64,000 nt of DNA from Celeribacter marinus (GTDB lineage: Bacteria > Pseudomonadota > Alphaproteobacteria > Rhodobacterales > Rhodobacteraceae): NCBI RefSeq assembly GCF_001308265.1, contig NZ_CP012023.1, positions 944,932 to 1,008,931 on the forward strand. Direction: 5' to 3'. The notes under the pieces are model-generated. The model was not told where the DNA came from and made no database searches. It saw nothing but the letters and a program-made list of their open reading frames with translations. Of the stretch, positions 1 to 10,337 are shown one piece after another. Both the position numbers and the translations under genes were made by a program. Position 1 is the stretch's first letter. Each line of letters starts with the position of its first letter.

Positions 1-897
1 TTGACCGCAGTGATGGTGCTTCCAACGTTAGTCAAACAAGCAACTGGCCTGATCGAAATCGCCCCGCAACTGTTTGAGGATTTGCAAACATTTCTCACCG
101 CGCGGTTCCCTGACCTACTCGATGAAAACAGCCAACTGCATCAAACGCTGATGCAAATCGGAAATACAATCCAATCCAAGGGCGGGGAATTGCTTCAAAC
201 GGCACTTTCCTCAGCGATGAGTGTCTTTAACGTGGCGATGATCCTCGTTCTTGTGCCTGTCATCACTTTTTATTTGCTGATGGATTGGGACCGCATGGTG
301 GCCCAAGTGGACAAGTTATTGCCACGCGATCATGCGCCGACCATCCGCAAACTGGCCAGCCAGATCGACGGCACGCTTGCGGCATTCATTCGCGGTCAGG
401 GCACCGTCTGTCTTATTCTAGGCACGTTCTACGCCGTAGCGCTCATGCTCGTTGGTCTGAATTTCGGGCTTGTGGCGGGTGCCATTGCGGGAGTTCTGAC
501 CTTTATCCCCTATGTTGGCGCGTTGTTTGGCGGTGCCTTATCCATCGGATTGGCATTGTTCCAATTTTGGGGCGAATGGCAGTGGATCGCTGCGGTCATC
601 GCCATTTTTGCGATCGGGCAGTTCTTTGAGGGCAACATCCTAACTCCTAAATTGGTTGGGTCATCCATCGGCCTGCACCCTGTGTGGTTGATATTTGCGC
701 TGACTGCATTCGGCACCTTGTTTGGGTTTGTCGGCATGTTGATCGCCGTCCCCGTTGCCGCCGCCATTGGCGTTTTGGCGCGCTTTGCCACGGATGAATA
801 CAAAGGCAGCCGTCTCTACCGCGGACTAGAGCCAACCATTTCCGAACAGGGACAAGACACCCCCCCCGCCACATCTGACGAGTCTGCGTCGAAATAA
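1..897 (+). CDS. AI-2E family transporter (PerM-like permease), 5' partial
   Basis: Membrane permease of the AI-2E/PerM family; substrate unknown (family members export autoinducer-2 or act in Na+/H+ antiport). The frame is open from base 1 and the 298 residues seen are shorter than the usual ~350, so the N-terminus lies outside the window. Visible are a soluble segment (~20-70), a TM near 75-97, and a C-terminal bundle with the family signatures LTFIPYVGA (~165-175) and EGNILTPKLVG...LHPVW (~209-228). The stop codon directly abuts the ATG of the DnaA-like gene, suggesting cotranscription. The family call is firm; the transported compound is not known. Confidence 0.88.
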   Translation: MTAVMVLPTLVKQATGLIEIAPQLFEDLQTFLTARFPDLLDENSQLHQTLMQIGNTIQSKGGELLQTALSSAMSVFNVAMILVLVPVITFYLLMDWDRMVAQVDKLLPRDHAPTIRKLASQIDGTLAAFIRGQGTVCLILGTFYAVALMLVGLNFGLVAGAIAGVLTFIPYVGALFGGALSIGLALFQFWGEWQWIAAVIAIFAIGQFFEGNILTPKLVGSSIGLHPVWLIFALTAFGTLFGFVGMLIAVPVAAAIGVLARFATDEYKGSRLYRGLEPTISEQGQDTPPATSDESASK

Positions 898-1584
898 ATG
901 GCACGCCAACTCACATTTGATTTGCCCACGCGCGAGGCCCTAGGGCGCGATGCCTTTTTCGTGGCGCCGTCAAACCGTTTGGCCTTGGCCACATTGGACA
1001 ATGTGGATCTATGGCCGAATGGAAAGTTGGCATTGATCGGACCAAAAGGTGCAGGGAAAACCCATCTCGCGCATGTGTGGGCCACCGACAGACAGGCCGT
1101 CATAATTGCGGCGTCACAGTTGGCGACCATCAATGTGCCGGCAATCGCTGCACAACGCCATGTGGTCATTGAAGACGCAGATACACTGCCCGAGATGGTG
1201 GATGGAGATGCTGCGCAAGAGGCGATGTTTCATCTGCACAACCTCACTCTTGCCGAGGGTGGCCGCCTTTTGGTCACGGCCACGCGTGCCCCAAATTACT
1301 GGGGCTTAACGCTGCCCGATCTGGCCTCCCGCATGCAAGGGACCACGGTGGCGCGCATTGACGAGCCGGATGATGCACTATTGGCCGCCATGCTGGTCAA
1401 ACACTTTGACGACCATCAAATCGTGGTGCCGCACACGTTAATCCCCTACCTTGTCAAGCGGATCGAGCGTTCGGCGGCTGCGGTGCGCGACATTGTAAAT
1501 GCGTTGGACACGGCAAGTTTAAGCGAACGAAAACCGGTGTCACAAAAACTTGCCGCACGGGTGCTAGACAACTTGGACGATTGA
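898..1584 (+). CDS. hdaA: DnaA-family regulatory inactivator (HdaA-like)
   Basis: Small AAA+ protein related to DnaA domain III. In Caulobacter, HdaA works with the sliding clamp to stimulate hydrolysis of DnaA-ATP after replication starts. Seen here: an N-terminal QLTFDLP stretch (4-10) resembling a beta-clamp-binding motif, Walker A GPKGAGKT (48-55), and a Walker B-like VVIEDAD (89-95). There is no C-terminal DnaA-box-binding domain, and 228 aa is the normal size. It starts immediately after the permease stop codon and lies 53 bases before ppk1. The permease-hdaA-ppk order is, to my knowledge, common in related alphaproteobacteria. Confidence 0.88.
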   Translation: MARQLTFDLPTREALGRDAFFVAPSNRLALATLDNVDLWPNGKLALIGPKGAGKTHLAHVWATDRQAVIIAASQLATINVPAIAAQRHVVIEDADTLPEMVDGDAAQEAMFHLHNLTLAEGGRLLVTATRAPNYWGLTLPDLASRMQGTTVARIDEPDDALLAAMLVKHFDDHQIVVPHTLIPYLVKRIERSAAAVRDIVNALDTASLSERKPVSQKLAARVLDNLDD

Positions 1585-1637
1585 GAGAAAGATGGGCCGC
1601 AAGGTTCTGTTTCATAACCGAAAGGTCCGACTGCCGC

Positions 1638-3830
1638 ATGACACTTCCGACTGACTTCCTCACCGCCCCATTTGCCGAGCCTACGCAATTGCCCCTGCGC
1701 AAGACCGAAGGGGCCGAGCGTTTTTTCAACCGTGAACTGTCATGGTTGGCGTTCAACTGGCGCGTTCTGGAAGAGGCTGGAAATCCGCGCGTGCCCTTGT
1801 TGGAACGTCTGCGGTTTGTGTCTATTTCGGCGACCAATTTAGATGAGTTTTATACTGTACGCGTCGCCGGTTTGCGTGAACTGGCCAAGGCAGGCAACAA
1901 CACACCCGCCGCCGATGGACGCTCACCCGCTGCGCAATTGGATTTGATTTCCGAAAATGCACGGCGTTTGATGACGGCGCAAAATGCGGCTTTTGTTGAA
2001 TTGCGCCATGAGATGGAAGATTCCGGAATTTCCATCCTGACGCGCACCAAGCTTAGTAAATCCGACACGCGTTATCTTCAGGAATTCTTTTTGGAGCGCG
2101 TCTTTCCGATCTTGTCGCCGCTTGCCATTGACCCCGCGCACCCGTTTCCGTTTGTTCCAAACCTCGGGTTGGTTCTCGCCCTTCAGCTTGAGCGCAAGAA
2201 AGATGGAAAGCCCCTTCAGGCTCTTGTTCCGATCCCCGCGCAGATCGAGCGGTTTGTGCGACTACCCGCGACACCCAATACGGCGGACCGTTTTTTGCCC
2301 CTCGAAGAGGTGGTATTGATCCATATCGACCGCCTGTTTCCGGGCTATAGCGCTCAGGGGTCTTGTGTGTTTCGGGTGTTACGCGACAGCGATCTAGAGG
2401 TAGAGGAAGAGGCCGAAGATCTGGTTCGTGAATTCGAGACCGCCCTCAAACGCCGCCGTCGCGGCGAGGTTGTCCGCCTCAAAATCTCAAGCGGTGCGCC
2501 GGACACACTGGCACATGTGATCAAAGAGGAATTGAGCGTTGCCGACGACGAGGTCATCGAAGTGCGCGGCATGATCGGGCTATCAGATTTGGGGGAGCTC
2601 GTCCTCAAAAGCCGTCCTGATTTACAATGGCCCACCTATACCCCGCGCGTGCCCGAACGCGTTCAGGACCACGAAGGCGATATGTTCGCCGCCATCCAAC
2701 AAAAAGATATCTTGCTCCACCATCCCTACGAGACATTTGATCTGGTCGTTCGCTTTTTGGCACAGGCCGCAAATGACCCCGATGTCGTAGCGATCAAACA
2801 AACGCTTTACCGCACATCGCATGATAGTCCGATTGTCTCGGCGCTCTGTGCCGCTGCGGAAAACGGCAAGATGGTCACGGCATTGGTGGAATTGAAAGCG
2901 CGGTTTGACGAGGCCGCCAACATCCGCCAATCACGCCGTTTGGAACGATCCGGCGTGCATGTGGTCTACGGGTTTACCAACTATAAAACCCACGCAAAAA
3001 TATCGACGGTGGTACGGCGCGAGGGTGAAAAGCTTGTCACCTACACACACTATGGCACCGGAAATTATCATCCGATTACGGCGCGTATCTATACCGATTT
3101 GAGCTTTTTCACATGTGACGCAGCCTTGGGGCGGGACGCTACGAAAGTGTTCAATTACATCGGCGGCTACGCCGAACCAGAAGGTCTGGAGAACCTCGCC
3201 ATATCTCCCACGGGGCTTAAGGCGCGTCTGCTTGACGGGATCGCCAATGAGGCCACGCTTGCACGGGACGGCAAACCCGCCGAAATCTGGGCCAAGATGA
3301 ACTCACTCATCGACGCCGAGGTGATCGACGCGCTTTATGAGGCGTCCAAAGCGGGCGTTAAAATCTCTCTCGTCATTCGTGGCATTTGCGGATTGCGCCC
3401 AGGGGTTAAGGGACTATCCGAAACCATTCGCGTCAAATCCATTGTCGGGCGTTTTTTGGAGCATTCGCGCATTGTCTGTTTTGGCAATGGCAAAGGTTTG
3501 ACCTCGAAAAAAGCGCGGGTCTATATTTCATCGGCCGACTGGATGGGGCGCAATCTTAACCGCCGCGTTGAGACACTTGTGGAAATCCATAACCCAACGG
3601 TAAAGGCTCAAATCGTTCGTCAGATCATGGCCGCCAACATGGCCGACACGGCACACAGTTGGCTCTTGTCGCCCATAGGCACGTGGGAGCGTCCCGATTT
3701 AAGTGGCGAGGAAAAGCCGTTTTCATGTCACCAGTTTTTCATGCAACATCCGTCTTTGTCCGGGCGTGGCTCGGCGGGGGTCAAGGACGTCCCCGAACTC
3801 ACCCATGATGATGACCTTGCGACAGGCTAA
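1638..3830 (+). CDS. ppk1: Polyphosphate kinase 1
   Basis: Reversibly polymerises the gamma-phosphate of ATP into inorganic polyphosphate. The 730-residue product has the full PPK1 layout: N-terminal and head domains, then two phospholipase D-like catalytic halves. His452 (in KTHAK) and His471 (in THYGTGNYH) are 19 residues apart, the spacing of E. coli His435/His454, so His452 is the likely phospho-histidine. I chose the ATG at 1638 (MTLPTDF), which gives the typical length; an in-frame TTG at 1581 would overlap hdaA and add 19 unlikely residues. The stop overlaps the ppx start by one base, so ppk1-ppx form an operon for making and degrading polyphosphate. Confidence 0.96.
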   Translation: MTLPTDFLTAPFAEPTQLPLRKTEGAERFFNRELSWLAFNWRVLEEAGNPRVPLLERLRFVSISATNLDEFYTVRVAGLRELAKAGNNTPAADGRSPAAQLDLISENARRLMTAQNAAFVELRHEMEDSGISILTRTKLSKSDTRYLQEFFLERVFPILSPLAIDPAHPFPFVPNLGLVLALQLERKKDGKPLQALVPIPAQIERFVRLPATPNTADRFLPLEEVVLIHIDRLFPGYSAQGSCVFRVLRDSDLEVEEEAEDLVREFETALKRRRRGEVVRLKISSGAPDTLAHVIKEELSVADDEVIEVRGMIGLSDLGELVLKSRPDLQWPTYTPRVPERVQDHEGDMFAAIQQKDILLHHPYETFDLVVRFLAQAANDPDVVAIKQTLYRTSHDSPIVSALCAAAENGKMVTALVELKARFDEAANIRQSRRLERSGVHVVYGFTNYKTHAKISTVVRREGEKLVTYTHYGTGNYHPITARIYTDLSFFTCDAALGRDATKVFNYIGGYAEPEGLENLAISPTGLKARLLDGIANEATLARDGKPAEIWAKMNSLIDAEVIDALYEASKAGVKISLVIRGICGLRPGVKGLSETIRVKSIVGRFLEHSRIVCFGNGKGLTSKKARVYISSADWMGRNLNRRVETLVEIHNPTVKAQIVRQIMAANMADTAHSWLLSPIGTWERPDLSGEEKPFSCHQFFMQHPSLSGRGSAGVKDVPELTHDDDLATG

Positions 3831-5482
3831 TGACAGCCCCAAAAAGTTTGCGCTCAATTCGCGCATTTACTAACATTGCACATAAGAAGCGGGGACCACA
3901 GGTGGCCGAAACCAACACAAACGCAGCGACTGAAACCGCTCCCATCGATTGGGGTATTTTTGGACGCCCCTTGTTTGATGATGAACGCGCGCGCGCATTG
4001 TCGCGTGTGGGCGTTGTCGATATCGGCTCCAACTCGGTCCGCTTGGTTGTGTTTGATGGCGCCGCCCGAAGCCCCGCGTATTTTTACAACGAGAAAGTCC
4101 TGTGCGGGTTGGGCGCGGGATTGCGTGAAACAGGCCGGATGAACCCCGAGGGCAAAGTGCGCGCGCTCGCGGCGATCAAACGATTTACAAAACTCGCAGA
4201 TGGCATGGGCATTTCACCTTTGACCGCCGTGGCCACCGCCGCGATGCGCGAAGCCGAGGACGGTCCTGCCTTTCGCGCGCAAATCGAAGCCGAAACAGGC
4301 ATGGAAATCACCGTGATCGACGGCGAGGAAGAGGCGCGGCTTTCGGCACAGGGCGTCTTGCTTGGTTGGCCAGAGGCGGACGGCCTTGTGTGCGACATCG
4401 GCGGCTCGTCTATGGAGCTTGCAGAAGTTCACAAGGGGAAAATCGGAAAACGCGTCACATCTCCGCTTGGGGCACTTACCCTACAGGGATTATCGGGCGG
4501 GCGAAAAGGCGTCAAAGACCACATTAAACCCATTATGGCCGCCCTCGCTGAAAAGATGGGCGGAACAGATTACAAACGGATCTATCTGGTCGGTGGGTCA
4601 TGGCGCGCCATTGCGCGCATCGACATGCATCGTCGCAATTACCCGCTCCATGTCTTGCACGAATACCGCATGACCACGCGTGCGGTAACCAACACGATTG
4701 ATTTCATTCGCGAGAACGACATGAACGCGGTACGCGCGCAAATAGGCACATCATCAGCGCGTATGGCGCTGGTCCCTCACGCCGCCGAAGTGCTTCGTCA
4801 ACTCACACGGACCTTTAAACCCAAAGAGATTTGTGTGTCGTCTTATGGCATTCGTGAGGGTCTGTTGTATGAGCAAATGCCGCCTAGCATTCGTGAGCGC
4901 GACCCGCTCATCGAGGCGTGCCGTTTTGTCGAACGTAAAGACGCACGCATTCCGGGGTTTGGCAAACGCCTACATCATTTCATTGCCCCTGTGTTCCGCG
5001 CCCGCAAATACGAACAAATGCGACTGGTGCGGGCGGCGTGCCTACTTCACGATGTGACATGGCGCGCTCATCCCGACTACCGCGCTGAAGTGTGTTTTGA
5101 CAATGCCACACGCGCCAACCTTGGCGGGCTATCACACACTGAGCGCATTTTTCTAGGATTAGCTTTGCTGCACCGGTATAAGAACTCTCGCGATGGCACG
5201 CCATTCGAGCCGCTTATTGCATTGCTATCGGAGCGTGAAATCCAAAACGCTGAAGTGCTCGGAAAAGCGATGCGTTTCGGGGCCATGTTTGCGCTGGATA
5301 CACCTGACACAATGGCAACGCTGGATTACCGCCCACAAAAGAAACTCCTCACACTGACACTTGAGGCAGAGGCCGAGGATCTCTTTAGCGAGGTCGCGTT
5401 GGCGCGGTTCAATTCGCTCGCGGCCAGCTTAGGGGCGGATCCTATTGTGTGCCATGCCGCGGATAGTGCCGCGCCGGATTAG
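3830..5482 (+). CDS. ppx: Exopolyphosphatase (Ppx/GppA family)
   Basis: Ppx/GppA phosphatase that removes terminal phosphates from polyphosphate and may also hydrolyse pppGpp. The ASKHA fold is recognisable from GVVDIGSNSVRLVVFDG (61-77), the GEEEARL loop (~165) and the second phosphate-binding CDIGGSSMEL (~185), followed by SYGIREGLLY and a helical C-terminal domain. The 550 residues include an N-terminal extension of about 55 residues before the ASKHA core. The ATG shares one base with the ppk1 stop, indicating translational coupling. It ends 12 bases from the convergent DnaJ-like gene. Confidence 0.93.
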   Translation: MTAPKSLRSIRAFTNIAHKKRGPQVAETNTNAATETAPIDWGIFGRPLFDDERARALSRVGVVDIGSNSVRLVVFDGAARSPAYFYNEKVLCGLGAGLRETGRMNPEGKVRALAAIKRFTKLADGMGISPLTAVATAAMREAEDGPAFRAQIEAETGMEITVIDGEEEARLSAQGVLLGWPEADGLVCDIGGSSMELAEVHKGKIGKRVTSPLGALTLQGLSGGRKGVKDHIKPIMAALAEKMGGTDYKRIYLVGGSWRAIARIDMHRRNYPLHVLHEYRMTTRAVTNTIDFIRENDMNAVRAQIGTSSARMALVPHAAEVLRQLTRTFKPKEICVSSYGIREGLLYEQMPPSIRERDPLIEACRFVERKDARIPGFGKRLHHFIAPVFRARKYEQMRLVRAACLLHDVTWRAHPDYRAEVCFDNATRANLGGLSHTERIFLGLALLHRYKNSRDGTPFEPLIALLSEREIQNAEVLGKAMRFGAMFALDTPDTMATLDYRPQKKLLTLTLEAEAEDLFSEVALARFNSLAASLGADPIVCHAADSAAPD

Positions 5483-5494
5483 GCGCTGCGCATG

Positions 5495-6178
5495 TCATGC
5501 CGCGCGCTGAGCTTGGATTTCTTCCCACGCGGCGTTGATCTCGACCATGCGGTCGGTGGCCAGTCGCACAGCCTCTTCGGGAACGCCGCGCGCGATCATC
5601 CGGTCGGGGTGGGTTTCGCGCACCAAATCACGGTAGGCAGATTTGATCGTGGCAGTCTCGTCGCGTGGGTCAACGCCTAAGACATCGTATGGATCAGGGT
5701 GTGCATCGGGCACGTATCGGGCGCGCAAGGCGCGAAATTTACGGTCACTGATTTCAAAAATATCCGCAACCCGCGCAAGATACGCATCTTCGCGAGGATG
5801 ATATTCGCCGTCCGCCATGGCGATGTGAAACAACCCGTCCATGAGGTCACACAGCGGCTCACAGTCGTCGCCGTACATCGTTTTGACTTGTTTTGCGTAG
5901 TCTTCGAACCCTGCAACATCTTGACGGGCAAGGTTAAAAACACGCGCCGCCGCTGCCTCATCCTCAGGGGCGATTTGGAACACTTCGCGAAAGGCCGTAA
6001 CTTCGTCACGCGTGACCTGTCCATCGGCTTTTGCCATTTTCGCGCCAAGCCCAATCACCGCAATGGCAAACCCCACACGCAATTCGGGGACGGAGCGCAG
6101 TCGCGCAAAAACATCCCCAAGGCTCTCGCCCGCGGCCAGTGCCTGAATGGCATCCAATATACGCGCCCAAATTGACAT
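5495..6178 (-). CDS. TerB-DnaJ domain protein (DjlA-like co-chaperone)
   Basis: Predicted J-domain co-chaperone for DnaK. The C-terminal ~65 residues form a DnaJ domain (DPYDVLGVDP...) with the essential HPD tripeptide in THPDR. The central part (about 40-140) is a helical TerB-like domain, the arrangement of DjlA; an N-terminal TM like that of E. coli DjlA is not evident. I used the ATG at 6178 (MSIWARI); the longer frame from 6229 adds an unlike segment. Partner and client are unknown. Confidence 0.85.
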   Translation of the reverse strand: MSIWARILDAIQALAAGESLGDVFARLRSVPELRVGFAIAVIGLGAKMAKADGQVTRDEVTAFREVFQIAPEDEAAAARVFNLARQDVAGFEDYAKQVKTMYGDDCEPLCDLMDGLFHIAMADGEYHPREDAYLARVADIFEISDRKFRALRARYVPDAHPDPYDVLGVDPRDETATIKSAYRDLVRETHPDRMIARGVPEEAVRLATDRMVEINAAWEEIQAQRAA

Positions 6179-6288
6179 AGCCCCACCATAGCCATGGCGC
6201 GCGCAACTGTCAGGCCACAAAAGACACAAACACGCTCAATTGAGAATTTGCGGAATGAAACGGCGAAACAACTCGGCCAGTCAGCGCG

Positions 6289-6780
6289 TTACAAAAACTT
6301 CTGCATAAACAACGCATCTAGAAACGCGTCGAACTTGTACCCCGACTGTGGAATGCGCCCTGCCTCTTTGTAGCCAAGAGCCTTGTGAAAGGCGATAGAA
6401 TCGCCGTTGTCACCATCAACCACGGCAATCATAGAATGATGGCCCGCTTCACGTGCGTGCTCTTCGATGGCAATCATGAGAATACGCCCCCATCCTTTCC
6501 CTTGCGCCTTATCGCTCAGGTAAACAGAGTGCTCCATGGTGAACCGATAGCCGTTATTCTCGGGCCGAAACTGGTCATACGTCGCGTAACCGATCACATC
6601 ACCATCGGCCTCGGCCACATAAAACGCACGCCCCTGCGCGGCACGCGCCTCGATCAACGCCTCCCACGCTTCAACGCTGCGCTCTACGGACGAGAACGTA
6701 GCGGTGGAGTTCGCGATAACGGGGGCCATAATGGCTTTGAGGGCGGCGGCGTCCGCTACAGTGGCATTGCGCAAGCTCAT
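6289..6780 (-). CDS. GNAT N-acetyltransferase (phosphinothricin acetyltransferase-like)
   Basis: 163-residue GNAT-fold enzyme of the Pat/Bar/methionine sulfoximine acetyltransferase group. The N-terminus RNATVADAAAL and the acetyl-CoA loop QGKGWG (family motif Q/RxxGxG/A) are visible, with the usual AFHKALGY near the C-terminus. The actual acceptor amine cannot be told from sequence. The ATG at 6780 overlaps the stop of the upstream VOC gene in an ATGA, so the two are probably translationally coupled. An in-frame TTG three codons upstream is less likely. Confidence 0.85.
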   Translation of the reverse strand: MSLRNATVADAAALKAIMAPVIANSTATFSSVERSVEAWEALIEARAAQGRAFYVAEADGDVIGYATYDQFRPENNGYRFTMEHSVYLSDKAQGKGWGRILMIAIEEHAREAGHHSMIAVVDGDNGDSIAFHKALGYKEAGRIPQSGYKFDAFLDALFMQKFL

Positions 6781-7397
6781 GTGATCCAAATCTCCCCTGA
6801 TGGCGTCCCGATTTCTGCGTGCAACGATGGCACCCGTGCAGGGACTATTCGAACATTCTCCATCGCCTCACCAAAAGGTTCAAGGGCTGTTGTGAGCGCC
6901 TCGGCGTTCGGGTGCGACAGCTTTAAGCGGCGCAGCGCCAATCCGTGATTTGGCAACGCAGGCGCGGGATGCTCGGATTGCCATTCGATCAGCGCGGGAA
7001 AGCAACCATCAAAGGGCAAAACGCCACTTTCAGGCACCGCCATTTTCCACCGATAAACGCCCCGCTCGAATGCAACGACGCGACCGACCCCGATAGGCGC
7101 AACAGCCAATGCGGCGTCCAGATCGTCGACGTTTATCACCCAATTGCTCAAACGCGGACCGCCGCTAAAATTGTCCAAATCGAACCAACGAGGATGTGTG
7201 GGTTGTGCTGCCTCAGGATCTATTGCGATCACTTCGAGATACGCACCGCGGTCCATGCCCGTTAAATGGTTGTGCGTCCCCATGTGCGCATGTTCGCCGC
7301 GCGCCCCAAACGCAATATCAAGTAGGTTTTGCGCCCAATCGCGCCCCGTTTCGAGATTCCCCGCCGAAATAACAAGATGATCGAGTGCACAGTGCAT
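6777..7397 (-). CDS. VOC family protein (glyoxalase-like domain)
   Basis: 206-residue vicinal-oxygen-chelate superfamily protein resembling the single-chain glyoxalase-like family PF13468. It begins LDHLVISAGNLE, with candidate metal ligands in LDHLV, GTHNHL and YLEVIAID. Function is unknown; members bind metals and small hydrophobic or oxygenated ligands. It is the first gene of a two-gene unit with the GNAT protein, and ATG is at 7397. About 145 bases of intergenic sequence upstream should hold its promoter. Confidence 0.8.
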   Translation of the reverse strand: MHCALDHLVISAGNLETGRDWAQNLLDIAFGARGEHAHMGTHNHLTGMDRGAYLEVIAIDPEAAQPTHPRWFDLDNFSGGPRLSNWVINVDDLDAALAVAPIGVGRVVAFERGVYRWKMAVPESGVLPFDGCFPALIEWQSEHPAPALPNHGLALRRLKLSHPNAEALTTALEPFGEAMENVRIVPARVPSLHAEIGTPSGEIWIT

Positions 7398-7540
7398 AAG
7401 CCTGACCTTTTTATTGAGCTACGGCGTCACCGCCCCACCATATTCAGAAGTTGAACAACAACAGAACGGAGCACAAAAAGGCAACGCCCCTCGATCGTTT
7501 TTTGGAGTAGGATCATAGACACGCGCGCATTCAGGATACA

Positions 7541-7576
7541 AAAAAGAGCCGGAGGCAAATGCATCCGGCTCTTTTT
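7541..7576 (-). terminator. Rho-independent terminator after the methylmalonyl-CoA mutase gene
   Basis: A perfect 13-base inverted repeat (7541-7553 with 7564-7576, core AGAGCCGGA) with a 10-base loop and T-runs on both sides. It starts 18 bases past the mutase stop on the - strand. Its symmetry could also stop + strand transcripts. Confidence 0.88.
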
Positions 7577-7593
7577 GACTTTACGCAACTGGG

Positions 7594-9708
7594 TTAAATC
7601 AGGTCAAGAATTTGACGTGCCGCCTCAGGAATGTTTGTACCCGGTCCAAAGATCGCTTTGACGCCCGCGTCATACAAGAACGCGTAGTCTTGTTGCGGAA
7701 TAACGCCGCCACAGATCACGATGATATCGTCTGCGCCAGCGGCCTTGAGAGCCTCAATCAATTTCGGCGCAAGGGTCTTGTGCCCTGCGGCCTGCGACGA
7801 AATACCAACGATATGCACATCATTGTCGATTGCATCTTGGGCAGCTTCCTCAGGTGTTTGGAACAGCGGGCCAACATCGACGTCAAACCCGATATCAGCG
7901 AACGCAGTCGCGATAACTTTCGCACCGCGATCGTGCCCGTCTTGACCCATCTTGACCACAAGCATACGCGGGCGGCGCCCGTTTTTCTCCGCAAAGGTTT
8001 CCACATCTTTTTGGATCTGGGCAAAGCCCTCGTCACCCTCATAAGCGGCACCGTAAACCCCTGCGAGGGTTTTGACCTCGGCGCGGTGACGACCAAATGT
8101 TTTCTCCATCGCCATCGAAATTTCCCCCACCGTGGCACGCGCACGCGCCGCCTCGACCGCCAAGGCGAGCAAATTGCCCTCACCCGACATTGCCGCGCGT
8201 TCAAGCGCACCAAGTGTTTCCTCAACCGCGCTCGCATCCCGCGTTGCCTTGATCATCTCCAGACGCGCAACCTGATTTTCACGCACCGCCACGTTATCAA
8301 CATCAAGGATATCAATCGGGTCCTCTTTGTCTTTGCGGTACTTGTTCACACCAACAATAACCTCAAGACCGCGATCAATCATCGCCTGCCGTTTGGCCGC
8401 CGATTCCTCGATCCGCAGTTTTGGCATGCCGGAGTTCACGGCCTTGGTCATACCGCCAAGTTCCTCAACCTCTTCCATCAAAGCCCATGCTTTTTCGGCC
8501 AACTCGTTGGTGAGGCTTTCGACATAGTACGACCCCGCGAGCGGATCGACGGTGCGGGTGATCTGTGTCTCCTCTTGGAGGATCAGCTGCGTGTTGCGCG
8601 CAATGCGAGCGGAGAATTCCGTGGGCAGTGCTATAGCCTCGTCGAGCGCATTGGTGTGCAAACTTTGCGTGCCGCCCAAAGCCGCCGACATGGCCTCATA
8701 GGCGGTGCGGATGACGTTGTTGTAGGGATCTTGCTCTTGCAGGCTCACACCGGATGTCTGGCAGTGGGTGCGCAGCATTTTGGATTTTTCGAGCTTGGGC
8801 TCGAACTCTTCCATGACACGGCTCCACAACAATCGAGCGGCGCGCAACTTGCCGATTTCCATAAAGAAATCCATGCCAATAGCGAAAAAGAACGACAGAC
8901 GCCCCGCGAATTTATCCACGTCCATGCCCGCCTTGATCGCCGTGCGCACGTATTCGCGCCCGTCTGCCAAGGTAAAGGCCAACTCCTGAACGAGGTTCGC
9001 ACCCGCCTCTTGCATGTGGTAGCCTGAAATCGAAATCGAGTTGAATTTCGGCATCTCGTTGGCGGTATATTCGATGATGTCCGCAATGATTTTCATCGAG
9101 GGTTCTGGCGGATAAATATAGGTATTTCGCACCATAAACTCTTTGAGAATGTCGTTCTGAATGGTTCCTGCGAGCACGGATTTGTCGTGACCTTGCTCCT
9201 CGCCCACCACGATGAAACTCGCAAGGATCGGGATCACGGCGCCGTTCATCGTCATCGACACGGAAACTTTATCAAGCGGGATACCGTCAAACAGGATTTT
9301 CATATCCTCAACGCTATCAATCGCCACGCCTGCTTTGCCGACATCACCGACCACACGCGGGTGATCGCTATCGTAGCCACGGTGCGTGGCAAGATCGAAA
9401 GCCACCGAAACGCCCTGTTGACCCGCATCAAGTGCCTTGCGGTAAAACGCGTTGCTTTCCTCGGCAGTGGAGAAGCCTGCATATTGGCGGATCGTCCACG
9501 GACGCCCCGTATACATTGTTGCACGTGGCCCGCGCGTGAACGGCGCAACACCAGGCGTATTGCCCAGATGCGCAAGTCCCTCAAGATCGTCTTCGGTGTA
9601 AAGCGGCTTGATGGTGATCCCCTCAAGCGTTTCACGGTTCAAACTGTCTAGCGGTTTGCCGCGCAGTTCTTTTTCCGCAAGCTCTTTCCAGAGTTTCTTA
9701 TCTGTCAT
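7594..9708 (-). CDS. mcm: Methylmalonyl-CoA mutase (adenosylcobalamin dependent)
   Basis: Interconverts (R)-methylmalonyl-CoA and succinyl-CoA, the last step of the propionyl-CoA route. The 704-residue single chain has the N-terminal TIM barrel ([39 protein letters not shown]) and the C-terminal cobalamin domain with DGHDRG, whose His592 should be the lower axial cobalt ligand. GISSQAAGH and ICGGVIP complete the B12 fold. A clear GGAGCC Shine-Dalgarno precedes the ATG at 9708. It lies downstream of pccA on the same strand, separated by a small divergent gene, so it probably has its own promoter. Confidence 0.97.
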   Translation of the reverse strand: MTDKKLWKELAEKELRGKPLDSLNRETLEGITIKPLYTEDDLEGLAHLGNTPGVAPFTRGPRATMYTGRPWTIRQYAGFSTAEESNAFYRKALDAGQQGVSVAFDLATHRGYDSDHPRVVGDVGKAGVAIDSVEDMKILFDGIPLDKVSVSMTMNGAVIPILASFIVVGEEQGHDKSVLAGTIQNDILKEFMVRNTYIYPPEPSMKIIADIIEYTANEMPKFNSISISGYHMQEAGANLVQELAFTLADGREYVRTAIKAGMDVDKFAGRLSFFFAIGMDFFMEIGKLRAARLLWSRVMEEFEPKLEKSKMLRTHCQTSGVSLQEQDPYNNVIRTAYEAMSAALGGTQSLHTNALDEAIALPTEFSARIARNTQLILQEETQITRTVDPLAGSYYVESLTNELAEKAWALMEEVEELGGMTKAVNSGMPKLRIEESAAKRQAMIDRGLEVIVGVNKYRKDKEDPIDILDVDNVAVRENQVARLEMIKATRDASAVEETLGALERAAMSGEGNLLALAVEAARARATVGEISMAMEKTFGRHRAEVKTLAGVYGAAYEGDEGFAQIQKDVETFAEKNGRRPRMLVVKMGQDGHDRGAKVIATAFADIGFDVDVGPLFQTPEEAAQDAIDNDVHIVGISSQAAGHKTLAPKLIEALKAAGADDIIVICGGVIPQQDYAFLYDAGVKAIFGPGTNIPEAARQILDLI

Positions 9709-9815
9709 CTGCGGCTCCTCTCAAATTTATATGTCCCCCGCCAATGGCCAATTTTCGGGGGTATTGCTTGGTTTACGCCTCGTGACACCCTATATGTCGA
9801 GTGACGGGAGAAGAT

Positions 9816-10292
9816 ATGAAACACTTCATAATTTGCGCGCTCACAGCGCTATCCATTGCCGCCCCCCTACCTGTGCTTGCGCAAGAGGTCGTGGCGGACG
9901 ATGTATTGATCATAATGCCAGCGGACGATGTGGTGCTGGCTGAATTCCAATGGGAGGCGCGCGTCATTACGGTGTTCGCCGATAGCCCGCGCGATCCCGC
10001 CTTTGCGCGCCAAATCGAATTGCTGGCCGAACGTCCTGACGCCTTGGTCGAGCGGGATGTGATCGTGTTGACGGACACCGACCCTGCGGCCAAATCAGAT
10101 GTCCGCACACAGCTGCGGCCGCGCGGTTTTGCCCTTGTGATTGTGGACAAAGACGGACGAGTCATGCTGCGCAAACCCGATCCGTGGGACGTGCGCGAAA
10201 TCTCTCGTGCCATAGATAAAACCACGCTACGGCAGCAAGAAATCAAAGAGGAAAAAGAGGCGGCCCGCGCAGCATCCGGCACGCAGGGCTGA
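9816..10292 (+). CDS. DUF4174 periplasmic protein
   Basis: 158-residue protein with a clear signal peptide (MKHFIICALTALSIAAPLPVLAQ) and a thioredoxin-like DUF4174 domain. Typical features are RVITVFADSPRDPAFARQ, a middle strand ERDVIVLTDTD and a C-terminal GFALVIVDKDGRVMLRKPDPW; no CxxC is present, so redox activity is not supported. The ATG at 9816 has GGGAGAAG upstream. It sits alone on the + strand between mcm and pccA. Function is unknown; DUF4174 proteins are often encoded near envelope genes. Confidence 0.72.
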   Translation: MKHFIICALTALSIAAPLPVLAQEVVADDVLIIMPADDVVLAEFQWEARVITVFADSPRDPAFARQIELLAERPDALVERDVIVLTDTDPAAKSDVRTQLRPRGFALVIVDKDGRVMLRKPDPWDVREISRAIDKTTLRQQEIKEEKEAARAASGTQG

Positions 10293-10337
10293 CGCCCTGT
10301 AGCCCCATGCGTGTTATGTCGGACCGCCCTCATGGGA

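Noticed and set aside
7612..9027. 471-residue + strand frame
   Set aside because: Antisense to the methylmalonyl-CoA mutase gene, with low-complexity, His/Arg-rich sequence and no family features.
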